This document shows, piece by piece, positions 9,235 through 17,217 of a DNA stretch of 64,000 bases (positions are counted from its first letter, which is position 1; each line of letters begins with the position of its first letter). Under the pieces are notes generated by a model, which had not been told where the DNA came from, searched no databases, and saw only the letters and a program-made list of their open reading frames with translations. Position numbers and translations under genes: made by a program. Source of the stretch: Halioxenophilus sp033283405 (GTDB taxonomy: Bacteria > Pseudomonadota > Gammaproteobacteria > Pseudomonadales > Cellvibrionaceae); the NCBI RefSeq assembly GCF_033283405.1, contig NZ_JAWMQR010000004.1, positions 248,001-312,000 of the forward strand, given 5' to 3'.

Positions 9235-9753
9235 TTAAACCAATTGGGCCAAAATATTTTCCACCAAAGTTGCGCCAAGATCGCTGCCGGCGAGCAGTTC
9301 GATCAACCTGCCTACCTGGTCACGGCGCGCACAAACACTTACATTAACGCTTAGATCAGATTTGGGCAAATATCCGCGCCCCTTATCAGGCCACTCTATT
9401 AAAAGAATACTGCGATTTTCCAAATAATCACGGATTCCAATAAACTCCAGCTCTTCTGGGTCGGCCAATCGGTAGAGATCGAAGTGATAGACCGGCACCG
9501 GTAACTGCTGGTATGGCTCCACCAGAGTATAGGTTGGACTCTTAACCGAACCTGTATGGCCCGACGCCCGTAAAAATCCGCGCGAAAAGGTGGTTTTGCC
9601 CGCGCCTAAATCACCGGTGAGATAAATCACCAGAGAATTTTGCGCAACCGCTTGTGCCGCTGCAGCCAGCAAACCACCCGCCTGCTCGGTGGCGGTTTCA
9701 TCGGGCAGAAAAATTTCCACCCCCGTAGTGGTTTGGCAAAACTCAAAGGCCAT
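9235..9753 (-). CDS. tsaE: tRNA threonylcarbamoyladenosine biosynthesis ATPase TsaE
   Basis: A 172-residue P-loop ATPase with GDLGAGKTT at 47-55, KSPTYTLVEPY and YHFDLYRL motifs, and the IEWPDKG segment typical of TsaE/YjeE. It works with TsaB and TsaD to install t6A at position 37 of ANN-decoding tRNAs. Its first codons overlap the end of nnr by 11 bp, so the two are translationally linked. It is followed by the amidase after about 40 bp. Confidence 0.95.
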   Translation of the reverse strand: MAFEFCQTTTGVEIFLPDETATEQAGGLLAAAAQAVAQNSLVIYLTGDLGAGKTTFSRGFLRASGHTGSVKSPTYTLVEPYQQLPVPVYHFDLYRLADPEELEFIGIRDYLENRSILLIEWPDKGRGYLPKSDLSVNVSVCARRDQVGRLIELLAGSDLGATLVENILAQLV

Positions 9754-11263
9754 TAAGCAGTGCCCGCGCCGCTGGAATTAAATCAGTCGCCAACAAACCG
9801 CGCTCACCGTAGCGCGCCACCTGCTCATCCGCCGCCTGAGCATGCAGGCAAACCGCCAGTTGCGCCGCCGGCAAAGCCGCCAACCCTTGCGCCAACAACG
9901 AGGCCACCATACCGGTTAGCACATCGCCCATACCGCCACTGGCCATACCAGGGTTGCCCTGAGTGCAGACAAAACATTGCCCGCCCGGCTCGGCGATAAC
10001 AGTACCCGCCCCTTTCAAAACCACCACAGCGCTATATTTTTCCGCCAGGCGCTTGGCCGCAGCCAGGCGGTCGGCCTGCACCTCAGCGGTGGTTACCGAC
10101 AACAGCCGGGCCGCTTCGCCCGGGTGCGGGGTCATCACATTCACCGTGCCGGCCTGCTGACGTTCCGCCAGAGCCACGGCAGCAACACCATCGGCAATTA
10201 AATTGAGTGCGTCGGCATCAAGCACCAGTGGCTGGAACGACTCCAGCGCCGCCAGCAGCAACTGCTGCGACCACGCCTGCCGGCCCAAGCCCGGGCCAAC
10301 CGCAATAACGGTGGCTTTTTCGAGCAGTGGCGTTACCTCCACCCCGGTGCGAATGCTGGCGGCCATCACCTCCGGACAGCGCACATTCATTGCCAAAGTA
10401 TTTTCCGGGCGCGTGGCCAGACTGGTAAGGCCGGCACCCAAACGGGCAGAGGCCTCCGCCGTCATCAAGGCGGCACCGCCAAAACCCAGATCACCGCCCA
10501 TCACCAACACATGGCCAAAGTCACCCTTGTGGGCAACGCGGGAACGTGTCGACAGCAGCTGCAGTAAATCAGCCAACTCCAGCCGAGTGGCAACTGGATG
10601 CTGGCCGGCCAGCACCTCAGCAGGCACTTCCAGGTCGGCAAAAACAAGCTCACCACAACAGCCGGGGGCAGCTCCGGTAAAGAGCCCCACCTTGGCACCA
10701 ATAAAGGTGCAGGTCACCTGGGCCTGGACAGCCGCACCCAGAATGGCGCCGGTATCGGCATCAATACCACTGGCGATATCCACCGCCAGCACCGGCAGGC
10801 CGGCTTGATTAATCACGCCAATGGCGGCTGCCATATCGGCGCGCACCTGGCCACTTAAACCGGTACCCAGCAGGGCATCGACTATGACCCCCGCCGTAGG
10901 CAGTGCCTGCTTGCTATCGAAGGCAGCACAGGGCACTCCCTCCTGCCGGGCGAAGTGATAGGCGCGCGCGGCATCTCCTTTTAAATTGTCGGGGTCAACC
11001 AGATGGATAACAGAAACCGGAATCTGCGCCTGTTTGGCCAGGGCCGCCACCACGTAGCCATCACCGCCGTTATTGCCGCCACCACAGAAAACAGTGATCG
11101 CTTCCGGCTCTGGCCAGCGCGCCAGCAGCGCTTCGAAACAGACGCGGCCGGCGCGTTTCATCAACACTGCGCCGGGAATACCGTGCTCATGAATAGCGGC
11201 GGCATCCATAGCCCGCACAGCGGCGGCAGAGTGAAGTGCCAATGGAAGAGAGGTGGAGGTCAT
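9743..11263 (-). CDS. nnr: Bifunctional NAD(P)H-hydrate epimerase / ADP-dependent dehydratase
   Basis: A 506-residue repair enzyme for hydrated NAD(P)H. The N-terminal YjeF_N half (about 1-220) epimerises the R and S hydrates (FCGGGNNGGDGYVVA, IDALLGTGL and DIASGIDADTG motifs). The C-terminal ribokinase-like half (about 230-506) dehydrates the S form using ADP (GHVLVMGGDLGFGGAA, GPGLG, VLDADALN, TPHPGEAARLL, GMGDVLTGM). In most relatives queG lies directly divergent from nnr; here about 2.1 kb of accessory DNA intervenes. Confidence 0.95.
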   Translation of the reverse strand: MTSTSLPLALHSAAAVRAMDAAAIHEHGIPGAVLMKRAGRVCFEALLARWPEPEAITVFCGGGNNGGDGYVVAALAKQAQIPVSVIHLVDPDNLKGDAARAYHFARQEGVPCAAFDSKQALPTAGVIVDALLGTGLSGQVRADMAAAIGVINQAGLPVLAVDIASGIDADTGAILGAAVQAQVTCTFIGAKVGLFTGAAPGCCGELVFADLEVPAEVLAGQHPVATRLELADLLQLLSTRSRVAHKGDFGHVLVMGGDLGFGGAALMTAEASARLGAGLTSLATRPENTLAMNVRCPEVMAASIRTGVEVTPLLEKATVIAVGPGLGRQAWSQQLLLAALESFQPLVLDADALNLIADGVAAVALAERQQAGTVNVMTPHPGEAARLLSVTTAEVQADRLAAAKRLAEKYSAVVVLKGAGTVIAEPGGQCFVCTQGNPGMASGGMGDVLTGMVASLLAQGLAALPAAQLAVCLHAQAADEQVARYGERGLLATDLIPAARALLNGL

Positions 11264-11360
11264 AGATCAGCCCAAGCGCAAAAGTGGCGGGATTATATCG
11301 CCTGTTGTTTTGCTCCACAAAAATGATCGACCACAAACATCAGTGCTCTCACAGAACAAC

Positions 11361-11801
11361 TCAGCCACCCAGAATCATGCAGGTGGCGGTGGCATGAGCG
11401 TAGAGCCTGCCCTGTTCATCCTTGAGGGTGGCTTCGGCGGTGCCGAGACGTTTGGAGAGGTGCAACAAGTTTGCTTCGGCAAGCAGGCGCGTGTTGAGCG
11501 GCACCGCTTTTACGATTTTCACATTCAAATCCACCGTGCCGTAGCCGACTCCGGCGGCGAGGGCGCTGTGTACCGCACAGCCAGTTGCCGAATCCAAAAC
11601 CGTGGCGGCGAAACCGCCGTGTACCCCTCCGGCGGGGTTTAAATGTCGTTCATCAGCTTGCGCAGCAAAGGTCACTTTGCCCTGCAGGACCGCAACCACC
11701 TGCATGGGAATAGTATCCGCCATACTCGGATGGGGCAGCTCACCGCGCTGCATCGTCTGCAGCAGCTCCAAGCCGCTCATGTTTTGCACGTTGGCATCCA
11801 T
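11361..11801 (-). CDS. PaaI-family hotdog-fold thioesterase
   Basis: A 146-residue single hotdog domain with the HLNPAGGVHGGFAATVLDSA segment (about 53-72), which holds the catalytic Asp and the HGG loop of PaaI/YbgC-like acyl-CoA thioesterases. The substrate cannot be read from sequence. The start is an ATG at 11801 (MDANVQNMSGLELLQ). The gene stands alone between nnr and the MITE-like element, its promoter side facing the element, and belongs to the accessory insert between nnr and queG. Confidence 0.85.
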   Translation of the reverse strand: MDANVQNMSGLELLQTMQRGELPHPSMADTIPMQVVAVLQGKVTFAAQADERHLNPAGGVHGGFAATVLDSATGCAVHSALAAGVGYGTVDLNVKIVKAVPLNTRLLAEANLLHLSKRLGTAEATLKDEQGRLYAHATATCMILGG

Positions 11802-11821
11802 TAAAACACCACCTTAATTCA

Positions 11822-12091
11822 CTAGGGCCTGTTGACACTAATTTAGCACCACTGCTGGAGGTCAGTTTTTTGTCCAGCTAGGCGCCAGACGTGCCATGTA
11901 GTGAGCCTACCTAAGCGGCTGGCAACAACGCTGGGCAAATAACTGGCCCCAGCCCGAAGGGTTGAGCCTGAAATGAGCTCGCTCGTTGTTGCTCACCGCT
12001 GATTTGGGCCCACCAAGCTACGCGGCTCGCGCCTAGATCGAGCTCATTTCAAGCTCAACAGAGGTGCTAAATTAGTGCTAACAGGCCCTAG
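11822..12091. mobile_element. MITE-like non-coding inverted-repeat element
   Basis: Two 29-bp ends, 11822-11850 and 12063-12091, are inverted copies differing at two positions; each runs from CTAGGGCCTGTT to TTAGCACC. Within the 270 bp are further nested inverted repeats: 11961-11981 with 12039-12059 (20 of 21), CTAGGCGC at 11878-11885 with its complement at 12029-12036, and CGTTGTTGC at 11984 with its complement at 11922-11930. No credible reading frame is present. CTAG at both outer edges could be a 4-bp target duplication, a type known for some IS5-family groups. The parent transposase is not in the window. Confidence 0.78.
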
Positions 12092-12100
12092 GCCAAATCT

Positions 12101-12541
12101 CTATTCAAGCTTCAGGCGCAACACCGGTTGCCGATTTTTGATCATTGCCATCAATTTATTGCGGTCGCCCTGCATTACCTCTAAAAACGCGGATGGCAAT
12201 TTGGCACCGTCGATTTCGCCCAGCGCCCACAAACTAATCTCAATCAGCGTCGGCGCCAACGCAATGCCGCGTTCGGTGAGGTCGTAGACAAACTTTTTAC
12301 CGTGGCTCGGGTGCGGTGCTTTGCTGATCACTCCCGCCGCCTGCAACTTCTCCAGGCGGTCGGCCAGAATATTGGTGGAGATACCCTCCCCCGACTGTAA
12401 AAAATGGCCGAATTCCCGCCGATTGGTAAACATCAGGTCGCGAATAATGAGCAGCGACCAGCGATCACCAAGAATATCCAGGCCATTGGCCAGGGCACAG
12501 GGGGAGCGCTGTTTATCGTTTTCAATCTTGCACAAGGTCAT
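12101..12541 (-). CDS. HxlR-family winged-helix transcriptional regulator
   Basis: A 146-residue HxlR-type regulator: SPCALANGLDILGDRWSLLIIRDL (about 13-36), then the recognition segment NRREFGHFLQ..GISTNILADRLEKLQAAGVI and the wing GKKFVYDLTERG. The conserved early Cys (C15) is present; in some relatives it senses aldehydes, quinones or thiol stress, an inference here. It is divergent from a glutathione-transferase-like gene, with two direct repeats between them that are likely its operators. Its stop lies about 10 bp from the MITE-like element. Confidence 0.88.
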   Translation of the reverse strand: MTLCKIENDKQRSPCALANGLDILGDRWSLLIIRDLMFTNRREFGHFLQSGEGISTNILADRLEKLQAAGVISKAPHPSHGKKFVYDLTERGIALAPTLIEISLWALGEIDGAKLPSAFLEVMQGDRNKLMAMIKNRQPVLRLKLE

Positions 12542-12551
12542 AAAATATTTA

Positions 12552-12602
12552 CTTGCATTTTAAAAGTATCGAACATACTGTTTGCTTGCATTTTGAAAGT
12601 AT
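12552..12602. promoter_or_regulatory. Direct-repeat operator/promoter of the HxlR-GST divergon
   Basis: An 18-bp sequence, CTTGCATTTTAAAAGTAT at 12552-12569, recurs with one change at 12585-12602, 33 bp apart (about three helical turns). Each copy has ACTT...AAGT dyad character. A possible plus-strand promoter, TTGCAT (12553-12558), 17 bp, TACTGT (12576-12581), overlaps the first repeat. The arrangement suggests cooperative binding of the HxlR protein to control both genes. Confidence 0.6.
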
Positions 12603-12626
12603 AGCCAATTAATCGCAGGAGCCCCC

Positions 12627-13274
12627 ATGAAAATCTACAGCTTTCCCACGTTCAACCTGACCAAGTTGTTGTATACCGCTGAGGAGCTGGGACAGGACTA
12701 CGAACTGGTGTTACTCGACCCATCCAAGATGGAACACAAATCTCCGGAACACCTGCTGCGTCACCCCCTGGGCAAGGTGCCGGCCCTGGAGTGGCAGGGC
12801 AAATGCTACTTTGAAAGTAACAACCTGTGCCGCCTGATGGCCGAATTGAATGGCAACCGGCTCTACGGCGACACACCGGAAGCCCACGCCGTGGTCAACC
12901 AGTGGATCGATTTTTTTGGTTATCAGGTGGGCAAGTGGATGATGGTCTATGCCTGGGAAGAGGCGATTAAACCGGCCTTTTTCAAAAAAACACCGGATGC
13001 CAATCTGATCGCCGAAGCCGCCGAGTTTCTCGCCCAGCAGCTGCCAATTGTGGATGACAACCTGACCGCTAACGAATTTTTGGCTGGCGCCGAGCTGACC
13101 ATCGCCGACACCACCGCCTTCGCCCTCACTCAGATAGAGAGCTTCACCAGCCTCGATCTGGGCGCCTACCCCAACCTGGTGCGCTGGTATGGACAGATGG
13201 CCGAACGTCCTGCCACTGCCCGCGGTCTCGACAAGCTGCCCGGCCGCGCGATCTTCCCCTTTTTACAGAAGTAG
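12627..13274 (+). CDS. Glutathione S-transferase family protein
   Basis: A 215-residue protein with an N-terminal thioredoxin-like domain (MKIYSFPTFNLTKLLYTAEE; HPLGKVPALEW; FESNNLCRLMAEL, about 1-80) and an all-helical C-terminal domain (FLAGAELTIADTTAFALT near 150-167, the GST N-capping segment). It probably conjugates glutathione to an electrophile, or acts as a peroxidase; the substrate is unknown. AGGAG precedes the ATG by five bases. The divergent HxlR gene and its operators point to induction by an electrophile or oxidant. Confidence 0.87.
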   Translation: MKIYSFPTFNLTKLLYTAEELGQDYELVLLDPSKMEHKSPEHLLRHPLGKVPALEWQGKCYFESNNLCRLMAELNGNRLYGDTPEAHAVVNQWIDFFGYQVGKWMMVYAWEEAIKPAFFKKTPDANLIAEAAEFLAQQLPIVDDNLTANEFLAGAELTIADTTAFALTQIESFTSLDLGAYPNLVRWYGQMAERPATARGLDKLPGRAIFPFLQK

Positions 13275-13353
13275 TAATCACCCAAGAAAACCGCAAACGC
13301 CGGCGGCGATGATTGCTATCATGGCGCAAGCTCACACTTGTTAAAGGCCATAA

Positions 13354-14484
13354 ATGACACTCATTGCTAGCGACCAGCAGCCGGCTCTGGCGGAACTGCG
13401 TAGCCAACTGGACCAGTGGGCGCGGGAGCTCGGTTTTCAGCAGGTGGGCGTGGCCGACTGCGATGTCAGCGCCGAGGCGGCCCGCCTGCAGGCCTGGCTG
13501 GCCGCCGGCTACCAGGGGGAGATGGCCTGGCTGGCAGAGTCTACCGAGCTGCGCCTCAACCCCGCCCAGCTGCTGCCCGGCAGTGTGCGCGTTATTGCCC
13601 TGCGCATGAACTACCTGCCGGAGCAGACCGAGCAGATCAAAATCCTGAAAGCCCCCGAGTTCGGTTATGTCTCGCGCTACGCCCTCGGCCGCGACTACCA
13701 CAAACTGATTCGCAAACGCCTCGCCCGGCTCGCCCAGCAGCTGCAAACCGCCGCTGAGCAGCTGGGCCTGGCCACTCCCAGCCAGCGCGCCTTTGTCGAC
13801 AGCGCGCCGCTGCTGGAGCGGCCACTGGCCGATAAGGCCGGCCTCGGCTGGATAGGCAAACACACCCTGCTGCTCAACCGCGAGGCGGGCTCCTGGTTTT
13901 TTCTGGGGGAGATTCTCACCAGCCTGCCGCTGCCGGTGGCGACACAGGCGGTTGCGAACCAGTGCGGCGAGTGCATCAACTGTTTGAAAGTCTGCCCCAC
14001 CGACGCCTTTGTCGCCCCCTACCAGCTGGATGCCCGGCGCTGTATCTCCTACCTCACCATTGAACACAAAGGCCCGATTCCCGAGCCCCTGCGCGAGGCG
14101 ATGGGCAACCGCATTTTTGGCTGCGACGACTGCCAGGCCATCTGCCCCTGGAACAAGCTGGCCCAACACACCGATGAAGGGGATTTCCAACCCCGCTACG
14201 GGCTGCACAACAGCCAGCTATTGGAGCTGTTGCAGTGGACGGAGGCGGAATTTCTGGCCCGCACCGAGGGCTCGGCCATTCGCCGGGCGGGCTACGAGCG
14301 CTGGCTGCGCAATATCGCCGTTGCCCTGGGCAATGCGCCGGCCAGCGCGGAGATCATTGCCGCCCTGGAAAGCCGCCTGGCCTTTCCCTCGGAATTGGTG
14401 CGTGAACATATCCAATGGGCGCTGACCCGCCAGCGCAATCCGCAGCTTAGGCGCCGGCGCAAAGTGGCCGATCACAAGTGGTAG
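13354..14484 (+). CDS. queG: Epoxyqueuosine reductase QueG
   Basis: A 376-residue cobalamin- and iron-sulfur-dependent enzyme that reduces epoxyqueuosine to queuosine in tRNA wobble positions. The DUF1730 region (about 50-130) precedes two 4Fe-4S sites built from C204, C207, C210, C214, C230, C257, C260 and C264 (CGECINCLKVCPTDAF; GCDDCQAICPW). A HEAT-like C-terminus follows. It converges on orn with only six bases between stops. Relatives have it directly divergent from nnr. Confidence 0.95.
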   Translation: MTLIASDQQPALAELRSQLDQWARELGFQQVGVADCDVSAEAARLQAWLAAGYQGEMAWLAESTELRLNPAQLLPGSVRVIALRMNYLPEQTEQIKILKAPEFGYVSRYALGRDYHKLIRKRLARLAQQLQTAAEQLGLATPSQRAFVDSAPLLERPLADKAGLGWIGKHTLLLNREAGSWFFLGEILTSLPLPVATQAVANQCGECINCLKVCPTDAFVAPYQLDARRCISYLTIEHKGPIPEPLREAMGNRIFGCDDCQAICPWNKLAQHTDEGDFQPRYGLHNSQLLELLQWTEAEFLARTEGSAIRRAGYERWLRNIAVALGNAPASAEIIAALESRLAFPSELVREHIQWALTRQRNPQLRRRRKVADHKW

Positions 14485-14490
14485 TGGCCG

Positions 14491-15036
14491 TTAGGCCTTG
14501 ATGAAGTGCTCGCGATAGTGCTGCAGCTCGGCGATGGAGTCGCGGATATCGTCCAGCGCCAAGTGACTGCCGTTCTTCTTCACCCCCGCCAGAACATCCG
14601 GCGCCCAGCGCCGCGCCAGCTCTTTCAGCGTGCTGACATCCAGATTGCGGTAGTGAAAATAGGCCTCAAGCTGCGGCATGCCGCGCACCAGAAAACGGCG
14701 GTCCTGGCAGATGGAGTTACCGCACATGGGCGACTTACCGGCCGGCACCCAGGCCTCTAAAAATTGAAGGGTGGCCGCTTCGGCCTCGGCCATGGAGGTG
14801 GGGCTCGACAGCACCCGCGCGGTCAACCCCGACTGGCCGTGCTGGCGGGTGTTCCACTCATCCATGGCGGCCATGGTCTCGGCGCTTTGGTTGATGGCAA
14901 ACACGGGACCCTCGGCCAAAACATTGAGCTGGGCGTCGGTGACTATGGTGGCGATTTCGATAATAACGTCGGTATCGGGATCCAGGCCGGTCATCTCCAG
15001 GTCGATCCAGATGAGGTTGTCGTTAGCAATCGTCAT
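14491..15036 (-). CDS. orn: Oligoribonuclease Orn
   Basis: A 181-residue DEDDh 3'-5' exonuclease that degrades di- to pentaribonucleotides, including pGpG from cyclic-di-GMP breakdown. Motifs are IDLEMTGLDPD, the GNSICQDRRFL segment and HLALDDIRDSI. The ATG at 15036 is preceded by GGAG at six bases and is preferred over an in-frame TTG at 15051. It diverges from rsgA with about 220 bp between starts, as in Pseudomonas. Confidence 0.96.
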   Translation of the reverse strand: MTIANDNLIWIDLEMTGLDPDTDVIIEIATIVTDAQLNVLAEGPVFAINQSAETMAAMDEWNTRQHGQSGLTARVLSSPTSMAEAEAATLQFLEAWVPAGKSPMCGNSICQDRRFLVRGMPQLEAYFHYRNLDVSTLKELARRWAPDVLAGVKKNGSHLALDDIRDSIAELQHYREHFIKA

Positions 15037-15259
15037 TTCGTTCTCCGTCAATTAGAATGGTGCCCGCTTTTAGAATAGTGCCCGTTTTGGCCACACCGGC
15101 GGCACCGATAATACCCGGGCTCTGCCCAGCGCCTGCCCAAGCCGCCGCCAAAGCCAGCCTTGGGGCGCCAGTGTAACCCAGCCCCAATGAAATATAGGAG
15201 CGGCCTTTTTTGGCCTTAAGCCTCACCCAAGGATCAACCATGCTGTTAAACAAGCTGTA

Positions 15260-16282
15260 ATGGCCGGCCGCAAGCTCAACCGGCGCCAGACCTGGCGCGT
15301 GCAAAAGATCCAGCAGGAGCGGGCCAAACGCGCCGCCCGCAAAGATGAGCAGACCGAGCAACTGTTTAACGACCAGGAGCTGGGTCCGGAGCAGGAGGGG
15401 TTGGTAACCGCTCACTTCGGCACCCAGGTGGAGGTGGTCGCCGCCAGCGACGAAACCCGCAGCGAACGCATCCGCTGTCACCTGCGCGCCAACCTGGGCT
15501 CACTGGTAACCGGTGACCGCGTCGTCTGGCGCTACCACAGTGGCCACGGCACCGGCGTGGTGGTGGCGGTACTGGAGCGCACCAGCGAACTGGCCAGGCC
15601 TGACGCCAGCGGCAATACCAAGGCCATCGCCGCCAATATCGACCAGATCATTATCGTCTTCGCCCCCTACCCCGAGCCGCACAACAACCTTATCGACCGC
15701 TACCTGGTGGCCGCCCACGCACTCGCCATACCAGCCCTGCTGCTGCTCAACAAACAGGATCGCATCGACGCCAGCAACCAGGCCGAGATTAACCAGCTGT
15801 TGGCGATCTACCAGCGGCTCGACTACCCGGTACTGGCGGTCTCCACCAAAACCGGCCAGGGCATAGAGGCACTCAAACAGCAGCTGGCCGGCCACACCAG
15901 CATTTTTGTCGGACAGTCCGGGGTGGGCAAATCGTCGCTGGTCAACACCCTGCTGCCCGGCGTCGACGCCCGCGTGGGCGAGCTCTCCGAGCTGACCCAA
16001 AAGGGGACCCACACCACCACCACCGCCCAGCTGTTCCACTTTCCCGCCGGCGGCGATCTGATCGACTCACCCGGCATCCGCGAGTTTGGCCTCTGGCATA
16101 TGGACGAAGAGGAGGTCTTTGCCGGCTTTAAGGAGCTGGCCGCCCTGCACGGGCAGTGCAAATTTCGCGACTGCCACCACCAGCAGGAACCCGGCTGTGC
16201 CGTGCTGAACGCCGCCGAGGCCGGGCAGATCCAACCGCAACGCCTGGCCAGCTATCGCCACATCATCAACAGCCTGGAGTAG
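15260..16282 (+). CDS. rsgA: Ribosome small-subunit-dependent GTPase RsgA
   Basis: A 340-residue circularly permuted GTPase that checks 30S maturation. A basic N-terminal tail (about 1-35) leads into an OB-fold (about 45-110), then the G motifs in permuted order: LLLNKQD (G4), GQSGVGKSSLVNTL (G1), KGTHTTTT (G2) and DSPGIREFG (G3). The C-terminal zinc-binding element is CKFRDCHHQQEPGC. It is divergent from orn and upstream of the rhodanese and psd; the flagellar motAB pair found between rsgA and the rhodanese in P. aeruginosa is absent here. Confidence 0.95.
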   Translation: MAGRKLNRRQTWRVQKIQQERAKRAARKDEQTEQLFNDQELGPEQEGLVTAHFGTQVEVVAASDETRSERIRCHLRANLGSLVTGDRVVWRYHSGHGTGVVVAVLERTSELARPDASGNTKAIAANIDQIIIVFAPYPEPHNNLIDRYLVAAHALAIPALLLLNKQDRIDASNQAEINQLLAIYQRLDYPVLAVSTKTGQGIEALKQQLAGHTSIFVGQSGVGKSSLVNTLLPGVDARVGELSELTQKGTHTTTTAQLFHFPAGGDLIDSPGIREFGLWHMDEEEVFAGFKELAALHGQCKFRDCHHQQEPGCAVLNAAEAGQIQPQRLASYRHIINSLE

Positions 16283-16384
16283 CCCGGCCAATTAACCAAG
16301 CCGGCCAGGCAAGATGGTTTACAGCCGGGCCGCAGGCCTTTATGGTTGCCGCTATTTCACGCGAATCGTGCCATTGAGAACCCC

Positions 16385-17209
16385 ATGAGCAACCTACCCG
16401 AATTACCCTATATTCTGGAGCCACAAGCGCTCAACGATCTGATCAAACAGGGCTTCAGCGCCAAGCAGCTGCTGATTGTCGATCTCGGCAACCCGGAAAA
16501 CTACATGCGCGGCCATGTGCCCGGGGCCGTGCACGTGCCCTACCAGTTTTTGGTCTCTGGCGCGCCACCGGCGGCGGGCAAGCTGGCCGGCACCGAGCTG
16601 CTGGAGGAGCTGTTCAGCCAGATGGGCCTCACCCCCGACACCCACGTGGTGGCCTACGATGACGACGGCGGCGGCCAGGCCGGGCGCCTGCTCTGGACCT
16701 TGGAGCTGGCCGGCCACCAGCGCATGAGCTACCTCAACGGCGGCCTGCACGGCTGGCTCTATGAGGAGCTGCCGCTCGAGAAAACCTTCAACAAACCGGA
16801 GCCCAGCCAGTACCACTGCCACTGGGATATGTCGGCCCGCGCCACCGTCGAGCAGATCAAAGCCAAGCTGGGCGAACCCAATTTTGTGGTGTGGGATGCC
16901 CGCAACCCCTTGGAGTACACCGGCGAGAAGGCCCAGGCCAAACGCAACGGCCACATTCCCGGCGCCATCAACTGCGAGTGGACCAACCTCCACGACCGCG
17001 AACACGGCCTGCGCATTCGGCCCGATGCCAAGGAGTACCTGGCCAAACTCGGCCTGCACGAGGGGCAGGAGATTGTCACCCACTGCCAGGCACACCGGCG
17101 CTCGGCCTTTACCTACATCGTCGGCAAATCCTTGGGCTTTAACATCAAGGGTTACGACGGCTCCTGGAGTGAGTGGGGCAACCTCGACGACACTCCGATT
17201 GAGGTTTAA
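16385..17209 (+). CDS. Tandem-rhodanese sulfurtransferase (RhdA type)
   Basis: A 274-residue protein of two rhodanese domains. The first (about 1-130) lacks a catalytic Cys (VVAYDDDGGGQAGR at the equivalent loop). The second (about 150-270) has the active loop HCQAHRRS with C234, very like the CQTHHRS loop of Azotobacter RhdA, a thiosulfate:cyanide sulfurtransferase. The start at 16385 (MSNLPELPYIL) is chosen over an upstream ATG at 16346 because it gives a normal N-terminus. It lies nine bases from psd and is probably co-transcribed with it. Confidence 0.88.
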   Translation: MSNLPELPYILEPQALNDLIKQGFSAKQLLIVDLGNPENYMRGHVPGAVHVPYQFLVSGAPPAAGKLAGTELLEELFSQMGLTPDTHVVAYDDDGGGQAGRLLWTLELAGHQRMSYLNGGLHGWLYEELPLEKTFNKPEPSQYHCHWDMSARATVEQIKAKLGEPNFVVWDARNPLEYTGEKAQAKRNGHIPGAINCEWTNLHDREHGLRIRPDAKEYLAKLGLHEGQEIVTHCQAHRRSAFTYIVGKSLGFNIKGYDGSWSEWGNLDDTPIEV

Positions 17210-17217
17210 CTCGCAGC

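Noticed and set aside
13144..14208. 354-codon minus-strand open frame across queG
   Set aside because: It is antisense to a gene with intact iron-sulfur motifs and shows no domain; long antisense frames are expected from GC-rich third positions.
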